In this document: in pieces, positions 27,993-36,159 of the stretch | Layout of the letters: each line of letters opens with the position of its first letter | Numbering within the stretch: position 1 is the stretch's first letter | Assembly: GCF_003346715.1 (NCBI RefSeq) | Contig: NZ_QQPQ01000018.1 | Coordinates: forward strand, 55,734 to 119,733 | Reading direction: 5' to 3' | Length of the DNA: 64,000 bases | Origin: Oceanispirochaeta sp. M1 | Lineage (GTDB): Bacteria; Spirochaetota; Spirochaetia; DSM-2461 | Made by a program: the position numbers and the translations under genes | Notes under the pieces: generated by a model | Seen by the model: the letters and a program-made list of their open reading frames with translations, nothing else | Told to the model about the DNA's origin: nothing | The model's database searches: none

Positions 27993-29054
27993 ATGAATGC
28001 TAAAGATATAAAACTTAAAAAACTGGTAAAGATTTTATTAATTACGGCAGCTGTCTCGTTAGGGCTGTTGGGTATAGTCGTCCCGGTGTTTAATATACCG
28101 GGTTATTTCCGTGGAGAGCAGCTTGCCTTTGGGGTGATAAGCGGCAAGACCTTTGATGTGAATATGAGTAAGACCTTTGCCATCGATGGCCTGAGTACTG
28201 TTGAGGCAGATATGTATTTTTCCGATATTTTGGTTGAAACCAATAAAAATGATAAAATCTCCCTATCCTATACCGGCTCTTTTGTGGGTGGAGAAATGAT
28301 TGATGAACCCTATCTGCTGATCAGTGAGAGCAGAGACGAACTTCAAATTAAATCTGCCTTCCGGAGTGGATTAAACACAGGGAATTCTACTCTCATATTG
28401 AAGCTGTCCATTCCCGAAAATAAGTTGAAGGATCTTAAACTGGGGACCAGTTCAGGTAATATTACAGTTTCGGGCAGCCCCTCAGAGAATCTTTTCCTTG
28501 ATGCTTCGTCAGGAAAAATATCTCTGGATGGTTTCAGAGGGATGCAATTGAGCACAGACAGCAGTTCCGGAGATCACGAAATATTCAATATTGAGGTCGA
28601 TACTCTTGATATGTCCAGTACTTCGGGAGATGTCACAGTCCATTCAGGGACCTTGGTTCAATCAAGAATCAAGGCATCCTCAGGAGATATCTCTCTGGAG
28701 AAAATATCATCGGCCGACCTGAAAATTGACCTGACAAGCGGCAGGGCAAAGCTTGAAAAGTACTCAGGAAACCTCAATTTCTCCAGTTCATCAGGGAGTC
28801 TCACCGCCTCCTTTGAGAGTGTAGATAATGAAGTAAGGGCCAATAGTACATCCGGAGATATCACACTGTTTTTTGATTCGGATGCCGGATTCATACTTGA
28901 TGCGGAAACTTCATCCGGAGATATGGAGATTGACTTTCCCGTCACCATGGAAGGAAATTTTGACAAAGATAATGTTCAGGGCAGCGTGGCCGACGGCAGG
29001 GGACGCGTAAGCATTGATACAAGCTCAGGAGACATAACAATCAATAAGAAATAG
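27993..29054 (+). CDS. DUF4097-family membrane-anchored beta-repeat protein
   Basis: The 353-residue protein has one N-terminal membrane helix (about 12-33, VKILLITAAVSLGLLGIVVPVF) and then an extracytoplasmic part made of repeated short beta-strands. About ten repeats carry the turn S/T-S-G-D/N/K (SSGNITV, SSGKISL, TSGDVTV, SSGDISL, TSGRAKL, SSGSLTA, TSGDITL, SSGDMEI, SSGDITI). This is the hallmark of the DUF4097 solenoid. Related proteins are adhesin- or stress-like; the function is not established. It begins directly after the HAAS gene stop codon and is the last gene of the operon. Confidence 0.87.
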   Translation: MNAKDIKLKKLVKILLITAAVSLGLLGIVVPVFNIPGYFRGEQLAFGVISGKTFDVNMSKTFAIDGLSTVEADMYFSDILVETNKNDKISLSYTGSFVGGEMIDEPYLLISESRDELQIKSAFRSGLNTGNSTLILKLSIPENKLKDLKLGTSSGNITVSGSPSENLFLDASSGKISLDGFRGMQLSTDSSSGDHEIFNIEVDTLDMSSTSGDVTVHSGTLVQSRIKASSGDISLEKISSADLKIDLTSGRAKLEKYSGNLNFSSSSGSLTASFESVDNEVRANSTSGDITLFFDSDAGFILDAETSSGDMEIDFPVTMEGNFDKDNVQGSVADGRGRVSIDTSSGDITINKK

Positions 29055-29074
29055 GTTGATCCTTAGTGGAGGGA

Positions 29075-30628
29075 TTATCCTGATAAATAATCCCTCTTCA
29101 TTTTCTTAATGAGATTTTGGTGAGTAATGACGCTGGCAGTAAGCACACCATTTATGGGAGTAATACCCTGAGCAAAGAGATCCTGCCCGGTGAAGTACAG
29201 ATTTTTTATTCCCGACCGGGGTAGCAGTTCAGGATCGGCGGCCTTGTCGATATCAAGGCCGAATATTGATCCCTTTTCGTGGTGAGTGAAGTTCTCAACA
29301 TCAAGAGGAGTCATCAGCTTTGTATAGACAACAAACTGATCCAATCCTGGAAATTGAGTCCTTAAATATTCCAGATATTTAAAAGTGATCTGTTTCTTTA
29401 ATTTCTTATACTCTTCGCCATCGGTTTTTCCAATATATTTTTCGAAATACTCATAGCGGGTTTCATGATGGATCTCGGCGGTGTGATGGTATGCATCGGA
29501 GTGTCTGCTGTTCAGCACAGAGGGAAAGGAAAGAGTGATGTCATCACATTCCCACCCTTTCTCCGTCGGATCATGAGCCATCACGGAAGGATCTCCAAAA
29601 AGTGTTTTATACGCCCTTTTTTTAATTCCGAAGGCTGAAAGATCTCCTTTGAAGCCTATAAGCAACTGCAGAAATGAGGGAACAGATTCATGGTGTTTCA
29701 GACTTTTTTCGATCTTCGGCGGCCTGACTTCCCCGGTCATCAACCGGCTCATTGTTTCTGAAATACCTATAGCACTGATAATGTTATCAGCATAAAGGGG
29801 ATCTCCCTTTTCAATTTCCACGCCCATGGCCCTGTTCTGTTCAAAAAGGATGTTCCCGACTTCCTGATCGCATTTCACTTCTCCACCATGTTTTTCAATT
29901 GTATGAATAAGAGCCTCTACTATCTTCTGGCTGCCGCCATCAGGATAGAACATTCCGTTAAACTGAATATTCTGCCCGTAGGCATAGAATGGGAAGGGAA
30001 CTGCATCGAGGGGAACTCCAAAATAATGGGAAAAAGAGGAAAGAACGGCCTTCAATCGGGGATCTTTAATCTGTAATACATTCTCAAGCACTTCAGTAAA
30101 AGATTTATCCATATGAGGAAGTATTTTGAAAGTCTTTGAAGACCAGAGCATTATTTTTGCAATAGAGGGGCCGAAAAGCTTGGGCATTGAAAATAGATCG
30201 GACTTCCGGTCTATGGCAGTCAATAATTTGAAGTATTTTACAATCTGCTGTTCTTCTTCAGGGAACTCCCTCTTCAGCTTATCCAGAAGGATGTTTCGAT
30301 CATTCACAAACATGAACTGATAATCCAGATCGGAAAATGTTTTTAACTGACACTCCGGATCAAAAGCAGAAAAAGTGACGGAGCCCTCTGTCAGTTCATG
30401 GAGCAGGATATAATCACTGGTCTGTTTTGAATAGCCGCACACCCACTGAACTCCGGGTGTCCAGGTCCAGGGACCTGCCTCGGGATCTGAAAAGCTGCGC
30501 ATGCCACCGCCGGGACTCTTATTTTTCTCCAGTACAAGGACTCTCTGGCCTGCTTTTGACAGGGCAGCCCCACAGGAGAGCCCACCGACTCCGGAACCGA
30601 TTATGATAGAATCATACTGAGCAGTCAT
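29075..30628 (-). CDS. Phytoene desaturase/carotenoid isomerase-like FAD oxidoreductase
   Basis: This flavoprotein has 517 residues from ATG 30628. The dinucleotide-binding motif is IIIGSGVGGLSCGAALSKAGQRVLVLEKNKSPGGGMRSF, and the C-terminal FAD-contact segment is LYFTGQDLFAQGITPINGVLTA. The family includes CrtI desaturases, carotenoid isomerases and retinol saturases, and this length and motif set fits CrtISO/RetSat-like members. No other carotenoid gene is in the window, so the substrate is open. ATG 30640 is in frame, but the GGAG it contains serves well as ribosome site for ATG 30628. Confidence 0.82.
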   Translation of the reverse strand: MTAQYDSIIIGSGVGGLSCGAALSKAGQRVLVLEKNKSPGGGMRSFSDPEAGPWTWTPGVQWVCGYSKQTSDYILLHELTEGSVTFSAFDPECQLKTFSDLDYQFMFVNDRNILLDKLKREFPEEEQQIVKYFKLLTAIDRKSDLFSMPKLFGPSIAKIMLWSSKTFKILPHMDKSFTEVLENVLQIKDPRLKAVLSSFSHYFGVPLDAVPFPFYAYGQNIQFNGMFYPDGGSQKIVEALIHTIEKHGGEVKCDQEVGNILFEQNRAMGVEIEKGDPLYADNIISAIGISETMSRLMTGEVRPPKIEKSLKHHESVPSFLQLLIGFKGDLSAFGIKKRAYKTLFGDPSVMAHDPTEKGWECDDITLSFPSVLNSRHSDAYHHTAEIHHETRYEYFEKYIGKTDGEEYKKLKKQITFKYLEYLRTQFPGLDQFVVYTKLMTPLDVENFTHHEKGSIFGLDIDKAADPELLPRSGIKNLYFTGQDLFAQGITPINGVLTASVITHQNLIKKMKRDYLSG

Positions 30629-30636
30629 AATGAACT

Positions 30637-30673
30637 CCATGCTGTTAATTATCTTTTTTCAATAATAGCATGG
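30637..30673 (-). promoter_or_regulatory. Leader hairpin before the flavoprotein gene
   Basis: CCATGCTGTTA (30637-30647) is complementary to TAATAGCATGG (30663-30673) with one G-U pair. On the minus-strand message the 3' arm contains the GG of the GGAG ribosome site. No T-tract follows. It may moderate translation. Confidence 0.4.
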
Positions 30674-30767
30674 AATTTCATTATCAGCATTTTATCCCGT
30701 CGGATAAGTAAACAGTCAACTTCCTAATAAACTCTAAAAAGAAGGCCTCGAAATAATGAAAGCCCTA

Positions 30768-31319
30768 TCAATTTTCCCAGTTGTTGAAGAATACGACTTC
30801 GGAGAAGGGCTTCCTCAAACGGGGAGACTTTTCCTGTATAAGGTGTTTTTCACTCAGCTCTTCCTCTCCACCGGGATAGGCAAGAATAATAAGGGTCAAA
30901 AGGGTATAATCATCGGAGATTGCCAGAGCTTCCCGCAGTTCTATCGCTCTGAAACCGGCAATGGGATGGGAGATCAAACCCTCCTTATGAGCCTGAAGCT
31001 GCAGATTCATACAGGCCATACCAGTGTCAAAAAATGCATAGTTTCTATTTCCGGGCAGCTGGGCATCCAGATCCTCCCGGGTGATGACGGCAATGACTGC
31101 GGGGCTCTTCTTTCCCCAGTAATTACCTCCGGCCAGATGTTCTTTTACTATTTTAAGAGTTTCCGGATTATTCAGGACCAGAAAGCGCCAGGGCTGACTG
31201 TTAGCACAGCTTGGAGCGAGTGTGGCTGCTTCCAGGACTCTTAACAAAAGTTCTTCGGGTATTTTTTTTTCTGAAAGAGCCCTTAAGGCCCGTCTCTCTT
31301 CGATCTCTTTGAGTATCAT
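30768..31319 (-). CDS. Nitroreductase-family protein
   Basis: This small FMN-dependent oxidoreductase has 183 residues. RRALRALSEKKIPEELLLRVLEAATLAPSCANSQPWRFLVL is the flavin-binding start, where nitroreductases usually read RRSxRxF...APSaxNxQPW. GLISHPIAGF and the C-terminal LIILAYPGGEEE also fit. It reduces quinone- or nitro-type acceptors in the cytoplasm; the natural substrate is unknown. Its ribosome site (AGGAGA) lies inside the end of the GH20 gene, one base before its start, so translation is coupled. It closes the glycan operon. Confidence 0.88.
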   Translation of the reverse strand: MILKEIEERRALRALSEKKIPEELLLRVLEAATLAPSCANSQPWRFLVLNNPETLKIVKEHLAGGNYWGKKSPAVIAVITREDLDAQLPGNRNYAFFDTGMACMNLQLQAHKEGLISHPIAGFRAIELREALAISDDYTLLTLIILAYPGGEEELSEKHLIQEKSPRLRKPFSEVVFFNNWEN

Positions 31320-31320
31320 A

Positions 31321-32871
31321 TCATCTCCTATGTTTATATCTCATGATCTCCTGATGTGTCTCAATTCTTCTTTCAAAGGACTGGAAATCTCTAGCGTCAG
31401 AGTCTATCCATAGAATCTCTGCAAGAGCACAGGCCCTGGGAAATGCCATATATTCGACATGAGCATAGTCTTTCATGTATTCAGTCCAGAGCTGCCCCTG
31501 AGAACCCAGTACCAGGTGATGCTGGTCTTCGGGCATCTGCTGTGGAATCGGCTCATAAGAATAGACCTTATCCAGAGGAAGAAATCCTCCGATTGCCAGA
31601 GGTTCTTTTTCCTTTTCCCCCTGATAATGGTCAAAATACACATGACTTTGGGGCGCCATAACGACAGGATGGTCCAAGGCTGCGGCTTCCAGTCCCCCCT
31701 CTTCTCCCCGCCAGCTCATGACAGCGGCACCTTCGGCGAGTCCACCCTCAAGGATTTCATCCCAACCGATTACTTTTCTCCCTTTTCCCTGAATATGGGC
31801 AGCCATTCTGGATATGAACCAGCTCTGCAGTTCGTCTTCACTGTTTATCCCCAGCTCAATCATTCGATCCTGGATTCTACGCTGCTCCTCCCACTCATAT
31901 TTAGGGGCTTCATCACCACCGATATGTATGTAATCTCCCGGAAAAAGTTCCATGACTTCATCTAAAACATCGGTCATAAAAGTGATGGTAGATTCTTCTA
32001 CATTGAGAATGTGCTGGCTGACCCCCCAATGACATAGGGGTTTGAGAGTCATATCGGTACAGCCGAGTTGGGGATAAGCCGATATGGCAGCCTGCATATG
32101 TCCGGGCATATCAATTTCGGGAACGATTATGATCTCTCTGACAGAGGCAAACGCGACAATTTCCCTTATATCTTCCTGACTGTAGACCCCGCTATGAGGT
32201 TTTTCATCATATTGTTTAGGTTTATCTTCTAAATGTCCAATCAGCGTTGATTCTCTCTCTGAACCTATCTCTGTCAACAGGGGATATTTCTTTATCTCTA
32301 TTCTCCATCCCTGGTCTTCTGTAAGATGAAAATGAAAGCGGTTGAATTTATACAGGGCAATTTTATCGATGAAACTGCATACTTCCTCTTTCGTCATAAA
32401 ATGCCTGGCTACATCAAGGTGCATTCCTCTCCATCCAAAACGGGGAGAATCGCTGATGGAACATCCTCTTATTTCCCATTCAAATGACTCAACAGTCACA
32501 TCAGAAAAGATCTCTTTCGGTAGAAGCTGCCGAAATGTCATAATGGCCCTGACCAATCCCTCTTCTGTTGCCGAAATAAGGATGCATTTCTGACTTGTTA
32601 TCTCAATAGAATAGGATTCATCGGCAAAACCATTTTCATTTTTAACAGCTTCTCCCTGAAGAAGAAGTACAATATCTCCCTCACCATCAACTGACAAGGG
32701 CAGATCAAAACCTGTAGCAGGTCTGAGATAAGATCTGAGAAGTTCTCCCTTCTCCCCTATTTGTTCACATGAAACAGCAATACTGCTATTCTCCGTTAAT
32801 TTAAAAATATTTTCATTCTGAATAATTTCCGATACCATTGGAATGATTCCCAACTCTCTTTTCTCTTTCAT
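31321..32871 (-). CDS. Beta-N-acetylhexosaminidase, GH20
   Basis: The enzyme releases terminal beta-linked GlcNAc or GalNAc. It has 516 residues with an N-terminal alpha/beta GH20b domain (to about 140) and a TIM barrel starting at FGWRGMHLDVARHFM. The catalytic pair is Asp320-Glu321 in HIGGDEAP: Asp holds the substrate acetamido group and Glu is the acid. Other matches are NRFHFHLTEDQGWRIEI and PEIDMPGHMQAAI. There is no signal peptide, so it acts inside the cell on imported oligosaccharides. It is part of the operon with GH3, GH38 and GH5 genes and a sugar symporter. Confidence 0.94.
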   Translation of the reverse strand: MKEKRELGIIPMVSEIIQNENIFKLTENSSIAVSCEQIGEKGELLRSYLRPATGFDLPLSVDGEGDIVLLLQGEAVKNENGFADESYSIEITSQKCILISATEEGLVRAIMTFRQLLPKEIFSDVTVESFEWEIRGCSISDSPRFGWRGMHLDVARHFMTKEEVCSFIDKIALYKFNRFHFHLTEDQGWRIEIKKYPLLTEIGSERESTLIGHLEDKPKQYDEKPHSGVYSQEDIREIVAFASVREIIIVPEIDMPGHMQAAISAYPQLGCTDMTLKPLCHWGVSQHILNVEESTITFMTDVLDEVMELFPGDYIHIGGDEAPKYEWEEQRRIQDRMIELGINSEDELQSWFISRMAAHIQGKGRKVIGWDEILEGGLAEGAAVMSWRGEEGGLEAAALDHPVVMAPQSHVYFDHYQGEKEKEPLAIGGFLPLDKVYSYEPIPQQMPEDQHHLVLGSQGQLWTEYMKDYAHVEYMAFPRACALAEILWIDSDARDFQSFERRIETHQEIMRYKHRR

Positions 32872-32897
32872 AAATTTATCCTATCCTGCGTTCTTCA

Positions 32898-33953
32898 TTA
32901 TTTATAGATGTGCTGAACCACAACTTTGTTTGTATCATCTTCAATTGTGATCAACGTCGCACCGCGCATATCATCATCAGAATAACTGTTGGGACCGCTT
33001 TTCAATCCGTAAGTCAAACGTATGCCCCTCCAGACTGCTGAGAGACTGTTAACATGATCATGACCACAGAATATATGAGTCGTACTCTTCAGAGCAAGAG
33101 CCCGTTCAAAAAGACCTGTATTAACAGGGGGAGAAAAGATCCGCTCTCTGTTTTCCCCGAAAATTGTTCCTGTATCAATGGTATCATCTTTCACCGCATT
33201 AAAAACATTTTCAAATTCAGGAAGTGGAATATGAAAAAATAACAGGGAAGGTACTGTACTGCCGATTTCGGATTGGACTCCCTCTATCAGCCATTCATAC
33301 CATTTAATCTGATCGTAATAGATAAAATCATAATCTTCCGATTTTTCATAATTCCGTCTTATATTGGAATCCATCATGACAAGTGTATAGATGATTTCAC
33401 CTTTTTCATTTTCAATATTAACGGAGTAATTTCCAATCCCATGAATATTGGATGGCCCTGATTTAAAGAATGAGTTTTCCCCATTCTCATACTGATTCCC
33501 ATGCCAGCTCCGGTCGGCTAGACCTTCCGAATCATGATTTCCCAGGGTGACTCCCCAGGGAATATCATAACTCTCCAACTGTTTTATCAGTTTTTTTGTC
33601 ATTCCAACTGAAAAGATCCACGATGTATTATCCCCTGCTGTCATGATAAAGTCGGGTTTAATCTCCCCGACAAGTTCATCAATGAGCTTCAAAGACTTCT
33701 TATCCTTGATGGGATGCGATTCGAGCTGAATGTCTGATAATAATAAAATTGTAAAATCCTCATCATCCGCTTTTACCAGAGAGGAAATTGACTCTCTGTC
33801 ATAAGAATCGCCTTCAAACCAGATTTCACTCGATTGTATTCCCTGTATCACATTAAGATTATTGATGGTCGCCCATTGCATTAATGCAAAAAGCAATCCG
33901 ACAAGAGTCAGGACTGTTACTGCAATAATCAGTATCAATTTCTTTTTAGTCAT
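32898..33953 (-). CDS. Membrane-anchored calcineurin-like metallophosphoesterase
   Basis: The 351-residue protein has an N-terminal membrane anchor (KLILIIAVTVLTLVGLLFALMQW, residues 5-27) and an exported phosphoesterase domain. Metal-binding motifs occur in the family order: LLLSDIQLESHPI, TAGDNTS, LGNHDSEG, FFHIPLPEF and CGHDHVNS. These resemble the DUF/SIA-type phosphatases near purple acid phosphatases. The substrate is unknown; removal of phosphate from phosphorylated glycans would fit its place among glycosidases. AAGGAAA precedes the start. Confidence 0.88.
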   Translation of the reverse strand: MTKKKLILIIAVTVLTLVGLLFALMQWATINNLNVIQGIQSSEIWFEGDSYDRESISSLVKADDEDFTILLLSDIQLESHPIKDKKSLKLIDELVGEIKPDFIMTAGDNTSWIFSVGMTKKLIKQLESYDIPWGVTLGNHDSEGLADRSWHGNQYENGENSFFKSGPSNIHGIGNYSVNIENEKGEIIYTLVMMDSNIRRNYEKSEDYDFIYYDQIKWYEWLIEGVQSEIGSTVPSLLFFHIPLPEFENVFNAVKDDTIDTGTIFGENRERIFSPPVNTGLFERALALKSTTHIFCGHDHVNSLSAVWRGIRLTYGLKSGPNSYSDDDMRGATLITIEDDTNKVVVQHIYK

Positions 33954-33996
33954 AATTTTTTTCCTTTCTTATTTGCTGTAATTATTTCCGCTAATT

Positions 33997-36159
33997 TCAA
34001 TAGATTAAGAGAGATCGAGAGAGAACATCCTGCCCTGTTAATTCCAGACTTCGTCTGTCAGGTTGAGAGCCACCGGTAGAAATCACATATAGACCTAAAA
34101 GGACTGATTCCCGTCCCTGTTCATCAAAAGAGGCAAAGTCATCTGAATTAAGAGTAAAAGAAACAGTCTTTTTCTCTTTCGGCTCCAGTTTAAGTTTTTT
34201 AATTTTTCTAAGAGAATGGTGAGGAATGATTCCCGATTCCCCTTCTCTTTTCACATATAACTGAACAACCTCTTTAGCAGTTACAAGTCCTGTATTTTTT
34301 ACATCAACCCTTACTTCAACCATTACATCCATTGTTTCGTCACAGAGAATCTCATCGTGGGAGAAAATCAGATTGTCGTAAGTGAAAGTACTGTAGCTCA
34401 AACCATATCCGAAGGGGTACAGCCCTTCCTTTTCCATGTAACGATATGTTCTGTTTTTCATAGAATAGTCTTCAAAAGGAGGTAGATCATCTATAGACCT
34501 CACAAAACTGACGGGGAGACGACCCGAGGGACTTGTCCTGCCAAAAAGAATATTGGCCACTGCCCTTCCCCCCTCAGCACCGGGATACCAGGCCTCCACA
34601 ATGGCGTCGACATGGTCCTGTGCCCAATGGAGTGCCAGAGAGCCTCCATTGACCAGAACGAGAACCACCGGTTTGCCCAGGGAACAGATCAATTCCAGTA
34701 GTTCCTGCTGCTTTCCCGGTAGATCCAGATGAAGCCGGTCCCCCGACGCATCGGAATTGGAGGCATCTCCCTGCTCTCCTTCGATAAGAGGCGAGAGTCC
34801 CAGAGCCAGAACAACCACATCGGCTCTTTCTGCCATGCCTTTAGCTTCGGAAAAACACCCGTAAGCATCGGCATAGAGACAGTCTTCCTCCGGGCCGATC
34901 ATAGGGCAGCCTTCGGAATAATAGATCCTGGTGCCGGGATCAACGGCCTCTTCGATACCCTGGAGAACCGTGACAGTTCGGGCCGGTGTTCCGCTGTAAT
35001 TTCCCAGAAGCACTTTCGCGTCAGCTGCGTTGGGACCGATGACTGCTATGCTCTGTATTTTCTCTCTATAGAGAGGAAGAGTGTTCGCTCTGTTTTTCAA
35101 TAGGACGATGGACTCTTCTGCAGCATTGACAGCCAGGTCTCTGTGTTCGATACAGGCCACTCTTTCGAATGGTATCCGGCTGTAGGGATGATTCTGCTCA
35201 CCATCGAACATACCTAATTTAAACCGTGCTTTCAGTACATGGCGCAGAGCACGGTCTATCGTTTCTTCAGAGATCAGCTTCTGTTCATATGCAGAGCATA
35301 GAGAATCAAAAGTATTCCCGCAATTAAGCTCGCAGCCTTTGTTCAGAGCCTCAGCTGCCGATTCGGTAGGACCCTCAGTAATCCCATAATGTTCATGGAG
35401 ATCCCCCAGAGCACAGCAGTCGGATACCACATGGCCATCAAAATGCCATTCATCCCGGAGGATTTTCTGTAACAGTGTGTGACTCGCACAGGCAGGCTCT
35501 CCATTTACCGCATTATAGGCGGCCATAATCCCTTCGGCTTTTGCCTCGACAAGGGAGGCTTTGAAGGCGGGAAGATAGGTTTCATAGAGGTCTTTCCGGG
35601 ATACCCGGGCATTGAATTTGTGGCGTTTTGCTTCCGGGCCGCTGTGTACGGCAAAATGTTTAGCTGTTGCCACGGCTTTGAGCATGTTATTATCATTGCC
35701 CTGAATTCCTTTGACATAAGCCACAGCCATTCGAGATGACAAATAGGGATCTTCACCGTAGGTCTCATGGCCCCTCCCCCAGCGCGGGTCGCGAAAAATA
35801 TTGACATTAGGTGCCCAGAAAGTAAGTCCCTTGTATATTTTTCGGTCGCCCTGTTTCTGTGATTCGTGATATTTCGCGCGCCCTTCATCTGAAATGACTG
35901 AGGCAATCCTATGCACGAGGCTTTCATTAAAAGTAGCTGCCAGCCCGATGGATTGGGGGAAGACTGTTGCAGTCCCCGCCCGGGCCACACCGTGAAGTGC
36001 TTCATTCCACCAGTTATACTCCTCAATCCCAAGGCCCTCGATGGCGGGAGACCGGTGAAGCAGCTGGGAGATCTTCTCTTCCACAGTGAGGAGGGAAACC
36101 AGATTATCTATCCGTTCCTTAAGGCTCAGAGTCTTGTCATGAAATAGAAAATCATCCAA
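33997..36159 (-). CDS. Glycoside hydrolase family 3 (beta-glucosidase/beta-xylosidase type)
   Basis: This is a cytoplasmic GH3 enzyme of 720 residues without signal peptide. The catalytic TIM barrel covers residues 1 to about 330, with nucleophile Asp247 in HVVSDCC, RDPRWGRGHETYGEDPYL at 124 and KHFAVHSGPE near 167. Then come the alpha/beta sandwich with the acid/base loop and a C-terminal fibronectin-like domain (VDVKNTGLVTAKEVVQLYV). The family position is close to beta-xylosidase/beta-glucosidase types. The start is TTG at 36159 with AGGAGGGG 6 nt upstream, immediately after the GH38 stop. Confidence 0.93.
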   Translation of the reverse strand: MDDFLFHDKTLSLKERIDNLVSLLTVEEKISQLLHRSPAIEGLGIEEYNWWNEALHGVARAGTATVFPQSIGLAATFNESLVHRIASVISDEGRAKYHESQKQGDRKIYKGLTFWAPNVNIFRDPRWGRGHETYGEDPYLSSRMAVAYVKGIQGNDNNMLKAVATAKHFAVHSGPEAKRHKFNARVSRKDLYETYLPAFKASLVEAKAEGIMAAYNAVNGEPACASHTLLQKILRDEWHFDGHVVSDCCALGDLHEHYGITEGPTESAAEALNKGCELNCGNTFDSLCSAYEQKLISEETIDRALRHVLKARFKLGMFDGEQNHPYSRIPFERVACIEHRDLAVNAAEESIVLLKNRANTLPLYREKIQSIAVIGPNAADAKVLLGNYSGTPARTVTVLQGIEEAVDPGTRIYYSEGCPMIGPEEDCLYADAYGCFSEAKGMAERADVVVLALGLSPLIEGEQGDASNSDASGDRLHLDLPGKQQELLELICSLGKPVVLVLVNGGSLALHWAQDHVDAIVEAWYPGAEGGRAVANILFGRTSPSGRLPVSFVRSIDDLPPFEDYSMKNRTYRYMEKEGLYPFGYGLSYSTFTYDNLIFSHDEILCDETMDVMVEVRVDVKNTGLVTAKEVVQLYVKREGESGIIPHHSLRKIKKLKLEPKEKKTVSFTLNSDDFASFDEQGRESVLLGLYVISTGGSQPDRRSLELTGQDVLSRSLLIY

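Noticed and set aside
28440..29050. Repeated DNA words in the DUF4097 gene
   Set aside because: The repetition is at protein level (S/T-S-G-D turns); codons differ between repeats, so it is not a DNA repeat element.
30756..31244. 162-codon plus-strand frame opposite the nitroreductase gene
   Set aside because: It mirrors a gene with clear family motifs on the other strand; no ribosome site or recognisable protein features.
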